Of a stretch of 64,000 nt of DNA, positions 52,612-62,053 are shown piece by piece. How positions within the stretch are numbered: the stretch's first letter is position 1; every line of letters starts with the position of its first letter. A model generated the notes under the pieces. That model had not been told where the DNA came from, searched no databases, and saw nothing but the letters and a program-made list of their open reading frames with translations. The position numbers and the translations under genes are program-made. Origin of the DNA: an uncultured Erysipelotrichales bacterium (GTDB lineage Bacteria; Bacillota_I; Bacilli_A; Erysipelotrichales; Coprobacillaceae); contig CAJTTM010000011.1 of NCBI GenBank assembly GCA_910579135.1, positions 1 to 64,000 of the forward strand. Reading direction: 5' to 3'.

Positions 52612-53527
52612 CATAATCACCAACCTCAGATAGCATCTTTTCAAATCGTTTCTTTGTCATCTCATTATCAATAATTTCACTTACTGGCCTTAAATAACCA
52701 TAAGTAATTAACTTCATAGATTGTTTCTTAGACAATCCTCTACTTTGTAAATAGAATAAATGTTCCTCATCCATTTTTCCAACAGCTGCGGCATGAGAAG
52801 CTTTAACATCATATTCATCTATATATAAATAAGGATTAGCTTTCGCATTACATAATTCATCAAAAACAATAATCTTATTTGTTTGATGAGACTCACTACC
52901 ATATTGACCTTTAGTAATTCTACCAATTCCATCAATCGTTAATGAACCCTTCCCTAATACCACACCATAATTATCCATTTTACCCATAGTATGAGGAGCA
53001 TAATGTCCTATCTCTATTTCATAGCTCTTTTTATCATCATTAGCCATAGCTGCCATTCTTAATTGAACTTGAGCTCCTTCTTCTTTTAATTCATAATGAT
53101 ATTTTGCCTTTAAAGAACTACTTGCAAGTTCACTATATCCAACTTCACATTTCGCATTTCTTAATAATTTAACATCTTCATCAAAATAAACTTCTTCATT
53201 ATTATGTGATTGATTTTCATTAAAAATATGTAATTCACTTTCTTCATTTAGGATAACTTTTTTATTTAAAGAGGCTCCATTATTAAGTATCCTTGTTTCA
53301 ATAATATCAACAATAACACCTTTATTTAAAACATATTTTACACAATAATCATCTTTTTCATTACAATCATAAACGAAATGAACTTCTAATTTCCTATCAT
53401 TAGAAAAAGTAAAAACATGTTCATTCTCAATAACTTCATAACCAATATCATCATGAAAAGAACCTTGAAATAAATGCCCATCTTTAATAATCACATAATA
53501 AGAACTACTAATACCATATTCTTGCAT
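52604..53527 (-). CDS. sufD: Fe-S cluster assembly protein SufD
   Basis: 307 residues from the ATG at 53527, which overlaps the sufC stop (TAATG) and follows AAGGAAGGA. SufD is diverged as usual; the C-terminal block FYLQSRGLSKKQSMKLITYGYLRPV and SHAAAVGKMDEEHL are the recognisable SufBD motif. Part of the SufBCD complex. Confidence 0.92.
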   Translation of the reverse strand: MQEYGISSSYYVIIKDGHLFQGSFHDDIGYEVIENEHVFTFSNDRKLEVHFVYDCNEKDDYCVKYVLNKGVIVDIIETRILNNGASLNKKVILNEESELHIFNENQSHNNEEVYFDEDVKLLRNAKCEVGYSELASSSLKAKYHYELKEEGAQVQLRMAAMANDDKKSYEIEIGHYAPHTMGKMDNYGVVLGKGSLTIDGIGRITKGQYGSESHQTNKIIVFDELCNAKANPYLYIDEYDVKASHAAAVGKMDEEHLFYLQSRGLSKKQSMKLITYGYLRPVSEIIDNEMTKKRFEKMLSEVGDYDD

Positions 53528-54336
53528 TATTGATGTTCCTTCCTTGCACAATTTTCTAATAATATTGGTGCTTTCTCCTCTTCCTTATAAGCTTCTACAC
53601 CTAATTCTTTTAACCATTCATATCCTTCATTATCAATCTTTTCAACTAATTCATATCCACCATTTTGAACAATCTTTCCTGCCACTAAAATATGAACATG
53701 AGTTGGTCGAACAAGTTCAAACATTCTTTCATAATGAGAAACTAACGCAACACCAAACTTATCACTCTTCATAGAATTAATAGCTTCAGCTACTATTCTT
53801 AAAGCATCTACATCTAACCCTGAATCAATTTCATCTAATAAAGCAAATTTAGGTTCTAATAATTTCATTTGTAATATTTCATTACGTTTCTTTTCACCAC
53901 CAGAAAATCCTTCATTTAAATAACGATGAGCTAAATTTTGATCCATTCCTAATTCTTCAATATTTTTATCTAATACTCTAATAAATTGAAATAAAGATAA
54001 TGGTTTTTCTCTTCTTGCATTCATAACCGATCTTAAAAAATCAGAATTCGTAACACCTGGTATTTCAGATGGATACTGCATCCCTAAAAACAAACCATTA
54101 ACTGATCTTTCATCAACACTCATTGATAAAACATCTTTTCCATCTAATGTTATACTTCCTTGAGTCACTTCATATTTAGGATGACCCATAATTGCTGATA
54201 AAAGAGTAGATTTCCCATTTCCATTAGGTCCCATGATTGCATGAACCTCTCCTGTATTCATTGTTAAATCTATTCCTTTTAATATTTCTTTTTCTCCTAC
54301 TTTGACATGCAAATCTTTTATTATTAATGTAGACAT
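53527..54336 (-). CDS. sufC: Fe-S assembly ATPase SufC
   Basis: 269 residues from ATG 54336 (AAGGAG 7 bases upstream). ABC-type ATPase: Walker A GPNGNGKST, signature FSGGEKKR, Walker B ALLDEIDSGLD, characteristic of SufC. First gene of the operon; powers SufBCD scaffold conformational change. Confidence 0.97.
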   Translation of the reverse strand: MSTLIIKDLHVKVGEKEILKGIDLTMNTGEVHAIMGPNGNGKSTLLSAIMGHPKYEVTQGSITLDGKDVLSMSVDERSVNGLFLGMQYPSEIPGVTNSDFLRSVMNARREKPLSLFQFIRVLDKNIEELGMDQNLAHRYLNEGFSGGEKKRNEILQMKLLEPKFALLDEIDSGLDVDALRIVAEAINSMKSDKFGVALVSHYERMFELVRPTHVHILVAGKIVQNGGYELVEKIDNEGYEWLKELGVEAYKEEEKAPILLENCARKEHQ

Positions 54337-54360
54337 ACACATACTCCTTCCTACCGTATT

Positions 54361-54389
54361 ATTTTATATAAATTACTTATCAAAGACAA
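54361..54389 (-). promoter_or_regulatory. suf operon promoter
   Basis: Minus strand -35 TTGTCT (54384-54389), 17-base spacer, -10 TAAAAT (54361-54366). Confidence 0.55.
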
Positions 54390-54467
54390 GTTATACGATA
54401 ATTTTTTTATACTCTTATTATTAAACAAATTTAAAAAAGTATAATCAAAAATTTTACCAATATAAAA

Positions 54468-54490
54468 AGCCTCTATAAAAGAGGCCTGTC
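54468..54490 (-). terminator. Terminator of the 25-residue peptide gene
   Basis: GCCTCT/AGAGGC stem with a T-run on the minus strand, right after the stop codon at 54491. Confidence 0.75.
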
Positions 54491-54568
54491 TTAGAAAATA
54501 CCACAAATAATAACTAATAAGATAAATAACACTAAAATTAAAGTGAATGAACTTTGATTAGCTAACAT
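54491..54568 (-). CDS. 25-residue hydrophobic peptide, YjcZ-like
   Basis: MLANQSSFTLILVLFILLVI..., ATG at 54568 with AAGGAGAG about 8 bases upstream and its own terminator. The pattern of a short polar head, then F-x-LILVLFILLVIICG resembles YjcZ-family small sporulation-associated proteins of Bacillota. Too short for automatic ORF calling. It is probably a membrane peptide. Confidence 0.6.
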   Translation of the reverse strand: MLANQSSFTLILVLFILLVIICGIF

Positions 54569-54711
54569 ATAAATCACTCTCCTTTTTAACCACTAAATTA
54601 ACTTAAACAATAAAAAATCATATTCTTATTGTTTTATTCATCCTCACACTCCTATGCACATTATATTTTATGTAAAAAGTAAAAGAAATTTTGTGATATA
54701 GCCTACAAATA

Positions 54712-54739
54712 TTGAAAAAATCTTGATATTATGTATAAT
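54712..54739 (+). promoter_or_regulatory. Promoter of the prsA-like operon
   Basis: -35 TTGAAA (54712-54717), 16-base spacer, -10 TATAAT (54734-54739). Confidence 0.7.
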
Positions 54740-54766
54740 ATATATGTTTATATCAAGGAGGTATAT

Positions 54767-55744
54767 ATGAAAACCAAAAAAATTATAGGATTATTACTCG
54801 CAAGTGTTATTGTACTTAGTGGATGTAGTAATAGTGGTTCTGTTCAAAAAGATGGAAAATATGTAGTTGCATCTTTAAAAGATAAGAATTTATTTGCAGA
54901 TGATTTGTATTCTCAATTCTTATCTTCTCCAACTGGAAAAAATGCAACTTTCAATTTTGTCTTACAAAAAATTATTGATACCTATTTTCCAGTAGATAAG
55001 GACATGGAACAATATGCAGATGATGCTGTAGAAAACATTGAAGCTCAATATCAATCACAATATGGTGATGAGGCAGATGCTCAAATTAAAAGTGCTTTAG
55101 CTCAAAGGGGTTATAGTGATTTAGAGTCTTATCGTAAATCATTAATTCAATCTTTACAATATGCCACTTTAGTTAGAAATTATGTAAAAAATGATTTTGA
55201 TAAGGTATTTGAAGATTATTACAAAACTGCTAATCCTCGTTATATCACTCTTATTAAAGTATCAGTAGCTGATATGAGCAAACCAACAGCAGAGGAAAAA
55301 GAAAAATTAAAAGAAGTTAATGCTTTACTTAAAACTGATAAAGATTTTGCAGATATTGCTTCTTCTTATTCAGAAGATAGTAGTAAAGATGCAAAAGGTA
55401 ATTTAGGATTAGTTGACAGTAAGACAACAAATTTAGCATCTACTTATGGTGAAGAAGTTGAAAAGAAAGCCTTTGCCTTAAAGAAAGGTCAAACAAGTGG
55501 TCAAATTAAAGGAAGCGATGGATATTACTTCTTAAAATGCACTGAAACTTCTAAAGAAAAAATTAAAGAAGAATTAAAGAGTGTTGATTTAAACTCTCCT
55601 CTTCTAGGTTATAATGATTATATTATTTATGATGCTTTTGAAACATATAAATTAACATATGATGATAAAAACATTCAAAAAATCATTGAAGATTTTATTA
55701 AAGATGCAAGAAAAACAAAAAAAGAAAGTGGAGGTAATAGCTAA
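54767..55744 (+). CDS. prsA: PrsA-like foldase lipoprotein with parvulin domain
   Basis: 325 residues from ATG 54767 (AAGGAGG upstream). Lipoprotein signal with lipobox LSGC at about 19-22. SurA-N-like helical regions flank a parvulin PPIase domain at about 170-265 (RYITLIKVSV...DFADIASSYSEDSSKDAKGNLGLVDS...KKGQTSGQIKGSDGYYFLK). Assists folding of exported proteins outside the membrane. Overlaps the next gene (TAATG). Confidence 0.9.
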   Translation: MKTKKIIGLLLASVIVLSGCSNSGSVQKDGKYVVASLKDKNLFADDLYSQFLSSPTGKNATFNFVLQKIIDTYFPVDKDMEQYADDAVENIEAQYQSQYGDEADAQIKSALAQRGYSDLESYRKSLIQSLQYATLVRNYVKNDFDKVFEDYYKTANPRYITLIKVSVADMSKPTAEEKEKLKEVNALLKTDKDFADIASSYSEDSSKDAKGNLGLVDSKTTNLASTYGEEVEKKAFALKKGQTSGQIKGSDGYYFLKCTETSKEKIKEELKSVDLNSPLLGYNDYIIYDAFETYKLTYDDKNIQKIIEDFIKDARKTKKESGGNS

Positions 55745-56610
55745 TGAAAAAATTAGGAGTATTATTAATTTGCGGATTATTGTTAGCTGGATGTTCTTCA
55801 CCAAAATTCACTTCTCAAGTGACTGATGGAAGTAAAACAATTGTATCTAATGAAAAAATCAAAATTACTAAACAAGAATACTATGAATATTTATTAGAAA
55901 CTTATGGTTCTGATCAAGTCTTAGATGAGGCTTTAAAATATATTTCTGAAAAAGAAGTAACAGATCAAAAAGAGATTGATAAATTAGTTAAAGAAAGATC
56001 AAAAACATATGCTCAATATTCCGAGGGTGGACTTGGTGAATACGCTAAATCTATGGGATATAAAGATGAAAAAGAATATCAAGAACAAGTTATTGTCCCA
56101 AGTGTTAAACAGGAACTTTTAAGAAAGAAATACATTAATGAACATTATGAAGATTTAATGAAAGAATTTAATGTATGTGCATTTAAAAAGATTGTTGTAG
56201 AAAAAGAATCTACTGCTTTAACTGTGATTAAAAATTCTAAAAACGCTACTGAATTTGATAAGTTAATGAAGACTTATGGAGAAAAAGCAGAAGATTGTGG
56301 TATTGTGACTAAAAATAGTACATCTTTAGATGAAAACTTAGTTAAGAAAATAAGTGATTTTTCAAAAGTCACTAAAGATGGTGTTTATAAAGATGCTGTT
56401 AAATTAAGCGATGATACTTATGCAGTTATCTTTATCTATAATACCAATCATAAAAAGAACAAAGCTAATTATCAAGATTCTTTATCAAATGATGAAGATA
56501 TCACTGAAACAATTCAATCTTATTATTTAAAGAAATATGAATTCACTATTAATGAAGAAAACATTAAAAATGGAATTAAAGAAATTTCTGATAAATACGT
56601 AAATAATTAG
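55744..56610 (+). CDS. PrsA-like lipoprotein without recognisable PPIase
   Basis: 288 residues; lipobox LAGC at about 14-17. SurA-N-like helical domain (KITKQEYYEYLLETYGSDQVLDEALKYI) and a C-terminal part that resembles a degenerate parvulin domain (FNVCAFKKIVVEKES...FDKLMKTYGEKAEDCGIV). Likely a chaperone paralogue of the preceding gene, co-translated with it. Confidence 0.8.
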   Translation: MKKLGVLLICGLLLAGCSSPKFTSQVTDGSKTIVSNEKIKITKQEYYEYLLETYGSDQVLDEALKYISEKEVTDQKEIDKLVKERSKTYAQYSEGGLGEYAKSMGYKDEKEYQEQVIVPSVKQELLRKKYINEHYEDLMKEFNVCAFKKIVVEKESTALTVIKNSKNATEFDKLMKTYGEKAEDCGIVTKNSTSLDENLVKKISDFSKVTKDGVYKDAVKLSDDTYAVIFIYNTNHKKNKANYQDSLSNDEDITETIQSYYLKKYEFTINEENIKNGIKEISDKYVNN

Positions 56611-56611
56611 G

Positions 56612-56636
56612 GAATAAGTTTACTTATTCTCTATTT
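56612..56636 (+). terminator. Terminator after the PrsA-like pair
   Basis: GAATAAGT/ACTTATTC stem followed by CTATTTTGTTTT. Confidence 0.65.
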
Positions 56637-56665
56637 TGTTTTAAAATTAACTAAGGAGGTATATT

Positions 56666-57067
56666 ATGGATTGTATTTTTTGTAAAATTATTAATAAAGA
56701 AATTCCTGGAAAGATTGTTTATGAAGATGATGTTTGCTTAGCTTTCTTAGATTTAAGTCAAGTCACTGATGGACATACACTTATTGTTCCTAAAAGTCAT
56801 TTTGATAACTTGTTAGAAGCTGATGACGAAGTCATTGCTCATATGTTGAAGGTTGCAAAAAAATTAGGAAATCAGCTTGTAGAAAAGCTAAACGCAAAAG
56901 GCATGAATGTTCTAACAAACATTAATGAAACTGCTGGACAAACAGTTAAACATTTCCATATTCATCTTATTCCTAGATATAATGAGAAAGAAGGTATACA
57001 AATTACATTTGAAGATCGTAGTTCTCAAGTTTCTTTAGATGAAATATACGATAAGATCATGAAGTAA
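56666..57067 (+). CDS. hit: HIT-family nucleotide hydrolase
   Basis: 133 residues; HINT-type: CIFCKIINKEIPGKIVYEDD and the histidine triad HFHIHLIPR. Hydrolyses purine nucleotide phosphoramidates or dinucleoside polyphosphates. Start ATG behind AAGGAGGT. Confidence 0.95.
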   Translation: MDCIFCKIINKEIPGKIVYEDDVCLAFLDLSQVTDGHTLIVPKSHFDNLLEADDEVIAHMLKVAKKLGNQLVEKLNAKGMNVLTNINETAGQTVKHFHIHLIPRYNEKEGIQITFEDRSSQVSLDEIYDKIMK

Positions 57068-57094
57068 GAACTTTTAAAAGTTCTTATTTTTTTT
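57066..57094 (+). terminator. Terminator after hit
   Basis: AAGAACTTTTAAAAGTTCTT palindrome (57066-57085) followed by a T-run. Confidence 0.75.
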
Positions 57095-57152
57095 CGACAA
57101 TTATTGATTTTTATAGTATTTCCTTTTATACTTTTATTAGAAGGTGATAATT

Positions 57153-58064
57153 ATGAAATGTGATGTATGTTTAACTAAAATACCAATAGGACAAAATGTT
57201 TGTCCTAATTGTGGCTTTAAAATGAAAAGTGAACACATTAATTTATATGATGCTGATAGTCAAACTCACGAACATATTCAAGTCAATAAAGATTATCTTA
57301 GAAATAGAATTAATACACAAATCAATGATAATGTAAAAGCAAAAATAAATGCTCGACTTAATGATGATATTTTTACTAAGAAAACTAGAAAGACTTATAT
57401 TAATCCAAAGCATTCTACTAAAAAGGATAATACTAAAATAGTTGCATCAATCGTAAAAAAAATTGTTATATTAACTATTCTTTTTACTTTTATTGTTACA
57501 GGATTTGTGATTATAGGTACAACTGATTTTATTTTTGATGATGGCTTTTCTATATCAAATATCTTCAATGATGACGATACTATTGAAACAGCTTCACAAT
57601 ATAAAGATAATTTAATCAATTATCTTGAAGAGAATGGATATACCGATATAACTATAGATAAAGAAGAAAATTCTCAAAATGACGATTCATCTACAAGAGC
57701 ATTTTGTTCTATATCAACCAAAAAAAATGATATTTCCTATAATATAACAACTGTTCATCAACACAATCAATTGAGAAGTATTAACTTAACACTTTATGGT
57801 CATTATGATAAGAGTGTTGATATTAAAAAATTTAATCTTAAGGAAAGTGCTATTGAAGAGTTAGCACAATATTTAGAAGAAGAGAATATCTATGATATAT
57901 TAAAAGATTCTCATTCTTTGATGAAAGAAGAAAAAAAGAATAGATATCAATACAGTATCTATGATAATCCAAATATTTATATGAGTGAAGAATATAATAG
58001 TTATTCTAATCCATATTATAGTTTTTATTACTCTATTGAATTTGAAAATGACATAGATATTTAA
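57153..58064 (+). CDS. Zinc-ribbon membrane protein of unknown function
   Basis: 303 residues from ATG 57153 (GAAGGTGAT upstream). N-terminal zinc ribbon CDVCLTKIPIGQNVCPNCG, a basic linker, one transmembrane helix at about 105-125 (IVILTILFTFIVTGFVIIGT), then an acidic, Asp/Glu/Tyr-rich extracellular part. Similar architectures are common and uncharacterised in this group. The C-terminal domain is not recognised. Confidence 0.75.
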   Translation: MKCDVCLTKIPIGQNVCPNCGFKMKSEHINLYDADSQTHEHIQVNKDYLRNRINTQINDNVKAKINARLNDDIFTKKTRKTYINPKHSTKKDNTKIVASIVKKIVILTILFTFIVTGFVIIGTTDFIFDDGFSISNIFNDDDTIETASQYKDNLINYLEENGYTDITIDKEENSQNDDSSTRAFCSISTKKNDISYNITTVHQHNQLRSINLTLYGHYDKSVDIKKFNLKESAIEELAQYLEEENIYDILKDSHSLMKEEKKNRYQYSIYDNPNIYMSEEYNSYSNPYYSFYYSIEFENDIDI

Positions 58065-58088
58065 AGTATCTTAAAATAAAATTTATTT

Positions 58089-58122
58089 AACTTGGAGTGT
58101 ACAAAAACTCCAAGTTTTTATA
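58089..58122 (+). terminator. Terminator after the zinc-ribbon gene
   Basis: AACTTGGAGT (58089-58098) with ACTCCAAGTT (58107-58116), then TTTTA. Confidence 0.75.
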
Positions 58123-58161
58123 TTCAATCAAATGATTCTCACTTATAATATTTTCAAAAAA

Positions 58162-58185
58162 AGTAGACAATATGAATTGTCTACT
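58162..58185 (-). terminator. pheST terminator
   Basis: AGTAGACAAT (58162-58171) with ATTGTCTACT (58176-58185); T-run on the minus strand. Confidence 0.7.
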
Positions 58186-60574
58186 AAGCTCTTAATGTGA
58201 CATTATGTTCTTTCTTTAAAGCATCTAAGATAGATGTCATTGAAACATTGATTGTCGTTTCATCTAATGTCTTTGTTGGATCTTGGAAAGTTAATGAAAT
58301 CGCAACTGATTTCTTACCTTCTTCAACGTGTTCTCCTTCATAAACATCAAAGATAGTTGCCTCTGTCACTAATTTTTTACTTGATCTCATAATTGTACGT
58401 ACAACATTATGAGTTGGTAAATCCTTATCCATAACTAATGCAAGATCTCTTGTTACTGATGGATATTGTGGAATTGATGTAAATTTTAATGTACGTGTTC
58501 TTAATTGGAAAATAACACTAGCGTTCAATTCAGCAACATACACATTTTTAACATCATATTTTTTAGCCATACGTGGATGTATTTCTCCAATAACACCAAC
58601 AATATCTTTACCCATTTTAATATATCCGCTTCTTCCTGGATGGAAATATGGATTATCTTCTTCTACTCTCTCTAAAGTATATCTTGATTCTTCAATACAT
58701 AATTTTTTAAAGATTGTTTCAACAAATCCTTTAACTAAATAGAAATCAGCTTTTTGATGAATTTGAGTCCATGGAATATTATGATATAATCCAGAACATG
58801 CAATTGTTAATAATTGTACTTCATTTCCTTTTGAATAAGTATTAGAAATCTCATAAATATTAACATCTTTCATAGCGTGTGAATTGTTATAATTCACAAC
58901 TTGTAATAATGAAGGAATAAGCGATTTCCTTGTTACACTTCTTTCTTCTCCTAAAGGCATCATTAATGATATTTCTTCATTCTTATGGAATAAATTAAAA
59001 TCATTAACCATAGATGGAGAAGTAAGTGTATATGTAAGAACTTCATGTAATCCTAAATCCGCTAATAAATGTTTTACAAATCTACTCTTATCTTGCATAG
59101 GAGTTAAAGCCCCTTTCGTCATTTCCATTAATGGAAGTGAAGAAGGAATATGATCATATCCATGCATTCTTGCTACTTCTTCAATTAAATCTGCAGCCAT
59201 AGTCATATCATTACGATATGTTGGAACTTCCACTTTAAATGTTTCTCCATCTAAAGTATAAGTGAAATGTAATCTAGTGAATATATCTGCAATATCTTCA
59301 GTTTGAATATCCATTCCTAATAAACCTTTTGTCTTTGTCGTTGTAAGAGTAATCGCTTTCTTTTCTTCTTGATATGGAGTTGTTACACTCTTATATATTT
59401 CTTTAGCATCTGCTAATTCTTTAAGTAAAGAAGCACAACGATTTAATACTCTTTCACTATTTGCAGTATCAATAGCTCCCTTAATATAATGTTGAGAAGC
59501 ATCTGTTAATAAATTCATTCTTCTTGCTGTATTTCTTAATGTGGCTCCATTGAATGTGGCCGCTTCAATTACAATATTAATTGTATTTTCATCAATCTTT
59601 GTGTCATTACCACCCATAACACCTGCTATACAGCCAATACCATCATCAGTTGAAACAACAATATCTTCTGGCATAATTTCATATTCAATACCATCTAATA
59701 AAACAGCTTTTTGATGGAAACCAGTTTTAATAACAAATTCTTTTTTCTTTAATTTATCATAATCATACATATGAATTGGTTGACCAGTTTCAACCATAAC
59801 AAAGTTTGAAATATCAACAATATTATTAATTGGTTTAATTCCACTTGCCATTAACGCTGTTCTTAGCCATTCAGGAGATTCTTTAGTTGTTACACCCTTA
59901 ACTAATTTAGCTCCAAAGAATGGACAAAGATCTGTTTCTACATTCACAACAATTTCACTTTCTAATTCTTCTAAATCAGCAACTTTTGGTAATTGTACTT
60001 CTCTATTTAATAAAGCACCCACTTCATAAGCCAAAGAAGTCATAGCCATACAATCAGCACGATTTGGAGTTAATCCAATTTCTAACACTGTATCATTGTA
60101 TCCCATATATTCTAAAGCATTAACACCAACAGGAGCATCATCATCTAAAACATGAATTCCATCTTTATCAGAATCTCTAAGTAATCTTGGATTAATTCCA
60201 AGTTCTGCAATAGAACAAATCATCCCATTAGATTCTTCTCCTCTAATTTGGCTAGCCTTAATCTTAAATCCTTCACCCAAATCACATCCAGGTAAAGCAA
60301 CTATAACCTTTTGACCAGCTTTTACATTAGGAGCACCGCAAACAATTTGGCTTACTACTCCTTCTTCAATCTCTACTTGACATACATTCAAATGATCACT
60401 ATTACTATGTGGTTTACATTCTTTTACATATCCAACAACAAGTTTATTTCCTCTTGCAAAAGCATGCATTCCTTCAACTTCATGACCAATTGATGTTAAT
60501 TTATCAGCGATTTCTTCTGGTGAGAAATCTTCAACTTTAACATATTGATTTAATAATTTTAAACTTGCTTCCAT
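58184..60574 (-). CDS. pheT: Phenylalanyl-tRNA synthetase beta subunit
   Basis: 796 residues: N-terminal tRNA-binding OB domain (about 40-150), B3/B4 editing region, B5 (RNDMTMAADLIEEVARMHGYDHIPSSLP), and C-terminal ferredoxin-fold anticodon-binding domain (YPSVTRDLALVMD...). Pairs with PheS as an alpha2-beta2 enzyme. Two bases from pheS; under T-box control. Confidence 0.97.
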   Translation of the reverse strand: MEASLKLLNQYVKVEDFSPEEIADKLTSIGHEVEGMHAFARGNKLVVGYVKECKPHSNSDHLNVCQVEIEEGVVSQIVCGAPNVKAGQKVIVALPGCDLGEGFKIKASQIRGEESNGMICSIAELGINPRLLRDSDKDGIHVLDDDAPVGVNALEYMGYNDTVLEIGLTPNRADCMAMTSLAYEVGALLNREVQLPKVADLEELESEIVVNVETDLCPFFGAKLVKGVTTKESPEWLRTALMASGIKPINNIVDISNFVMVETGQPIHMYDYDKLKKKEFVIKTGFHQKAVLLDGIEYEIMPEDIVVSTDDGIGCIAGVMGGNDTKIDENTINIVIEAATFNGATLRNTARRMNLLTDASQHYIKGAIDTANSERVLNRCASLLKELADAKEIYKSVTTPYQEEKKAITLTTTKTKGLLGMDIQTEDIADIFTRLHFTYTLDGETFKVEVPTYRNDMTMAADLIEEVARMHGYDHIPSSLPLMEMTKGALTPMQDKSRFVKHLLADLGLHEVLTYTLTSPSMVNDFNLFHKNEEISLMMPLGEERSVTRKSLIPSLLQVVNYNNSHAMKDVNIYEISNTYSKGNEVQLLTIACSGLYHNIPWTQIHQKADFYLVKGFVETIFKKLCIEESRYTLERVEEDNPYFHPGRSGYIKMGKDIVGVIGEIHPRMAKKYDVKNVYVAELNASVIFQLRTRTLKFTSIPQYPSVTRDLALVMDKDLPTHNVVRTIMRSSKKLVTEATIFDVYEGEHVEEGKKSVAISLTFQDPTKTLDETTINVSMTSILDALKKEHNVTLRA

Positions 60575-60576
60575 AA

Positions 60577-61611
60577 CTAATCCTTTCTAGCGAATTGATT
60601 TAAGAATCTTATATCATCGCTGTAGAAATCTCTAATATTATCAATACCATATTTAAGCATTGCTACTCTTTCTAATCCAATACCAAAGGCAAAACCCTGA
60701 TAAACTTCACTATCAAAACCACACATTTCAAGAACCTTAGGATTAACCATACCAGCCCCTAAAATTTCAATCCAACCTGTATGTTTACAAATTGAGCATC
60801 CTTTACCATCACAGTTATAGCATGAAATATCAACTTCAACACTTGGTTCAGTAAACGGAAAATATGAAGGTCTAAAACGAATCTCACGTTTTTCACCGAA
60901 CATCTTTCTTGCAAATAATTCTAATGTTCCTTTTAAATCAGCTAAAGTAATATTTTTATCAATAACTAATCCCTCACATTGACTAAATTGATGAGAATGT
61001 GTTGCATCATCATCATCTCTACGATAAGTTTTACCTGGACAAATAACCTTGATAGGTCCTTTACCCTTAGCAGCTAACATAACATGTGCTTGTACAGGTG
61101 ATGTATGTGTTCTTAACAATGTATTTTCATCAATATAAAATGTATCCTGCATATCTCTAGCTGGATGATCTTTTGGTAAATTCATTAACTCAAAATTGAA
61201 ATGATCTGTTTCTACCTCAGGTCCTTCCGCAATACTATAACCCATACCAATAAATAAATCTTCTAATTCTTCTTTAATCATTGTTAATGGATGTATACTA
61301 CCTGTTGGTAATGCTGTACTAGGTAAAGTAATATCAATTTTTTCATTCTTTAATCTTTCATTTAATTCAGCTTCTTCTAAAGCTACCTTCTTATTTTCAA
61401 CCGCTCTTGTAATTTCTTGTTTTACTTGGTTAGAAACCTTTCCAAATTCCGCTCTTAAAGACTTATCCATATCTTTCATAGATTTCATTGCAGCTTGCAT
61501 TGGTCCTTTTTTACCAAGATACAAAACTCTTAAATCATTAAGTTCCTTTAAAGTTTTTGCTTCACTAATTTTAGCTAACGCTTCTTCTTTAATTTTTAAT
61601 AACTCATCCAT
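60577..61611 (-). CDS. pheS: Phenylalanyl-tRNA synthetase alpha subunit
   Basis: 344 residues from ATG 61611 (AAGGAGG upstream; an upstream in-frame extension overlaps the T-box terminator and is rejected). Class II core: motif 2 FRPSYFPFTEPSVEVD, motif 3 GFAFGIGLERVAMLKYGI; MGYSIAEGPEVETDHFNFELMN. Also a Cys-rich CYNCDGKGCSICKHTGW as in Gram-positive PheS. Confidence 0.97.
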   Translation of the reverse strand: MDELLKIKEEALAKISEAKTLKELNDLRVLYLGKKGPMQAAMKSMKDMDKSLRAEFGKVSNQVKQEITRAVENKKVALEEAELNERLKNEKIDITLPSTALPTGSIHPLTMIKEELEDLFIGMGYSIAEGPEVETDHFNFELMNLPKDHPARDMQDTFYIDENTLLRTHTSPVQAHVMLAAKGKGPIKVICPGKTYRRDDDDATHSHQFSQCEGLVIDKNITLADLKGTLELFARKMFGEKREIRFRPSYFPFTEPSVEVDISCYNCDGKGCSICKHTGWIEILGAGMVNPKVLEMCGFDSEVYQGFAFGIGLERVAMLKYGIDNIRDFYSDDIRFLNQFARKD

Positions 61612-61624
61612 AATATCCCTCCTT

Positions 61625-61845
61625 ATAAAATAAAAAAGCCTTCCCAAAGGAACGACTTCATCGCGGTACCATCCTCATTCATGATTAACATGCACTTTGC
61701 ACTGTAACGTAGTGTTTACGGCGATTATTAGTCGCACTCAAAGGGTGAATTCAATAAGATTTCAGACAAGAACCTTTCACCATATTGTTCTCTCGCTAGG
61801 CCCTTCTTCCTACCTACTATTCCTTATCATCGTGTTTACCATGAT
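61625..61845 (-). ncRNA. T-box riboswitch controlling pheST
   Basis: Minus strand leader with the T-box sequence TGGTACCGCG (61671-61662) in the antiterminator and a following terminator stem with T-run (about 61653-61633). Stem I carries the specifier UUC (61749-61747, in GAATTCACC), the phenylalanine codon, so uncharged tRNA-Phe relieves termination of pheS. Confidence 0.9.
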
Positions 61846-61874
61846 ATTATATCCAAGATTCCACCTAAAAACAA
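61846..61874 (-). promoter_or_regulatory. pheST promoter
   Basis: Minus strand -35 TTGTTT (61869-61874), 17-base spacer, -10 TATAAT (61846-61851). Confidence 0.7.
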
Positions 61875-61998
61875 GACTTTTTTCAAAACTATATTTAAAA
61901 AATTATTTCTAAAATCCTTTCATTTCATTTATTAAAAATATCTTACAAAAACAATATCTTTTATTCATTTTGATTATTATTATCTAATTTATATAAAA

Positions 61999-62035
61999 AT
62001 AGATAGAAACCTATTCAATTTTGATTTCTATCTAT
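61999..62035 (-). terminator. Terminator of the lipoprotein pseudogene
   Basis: ATAGATAGAAA (61999-62009) with TTTCTATCTAT (62025-62035). Confidence 0.6.
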
Positions 62036-62053
62036 TAAAAACATATGATAATA

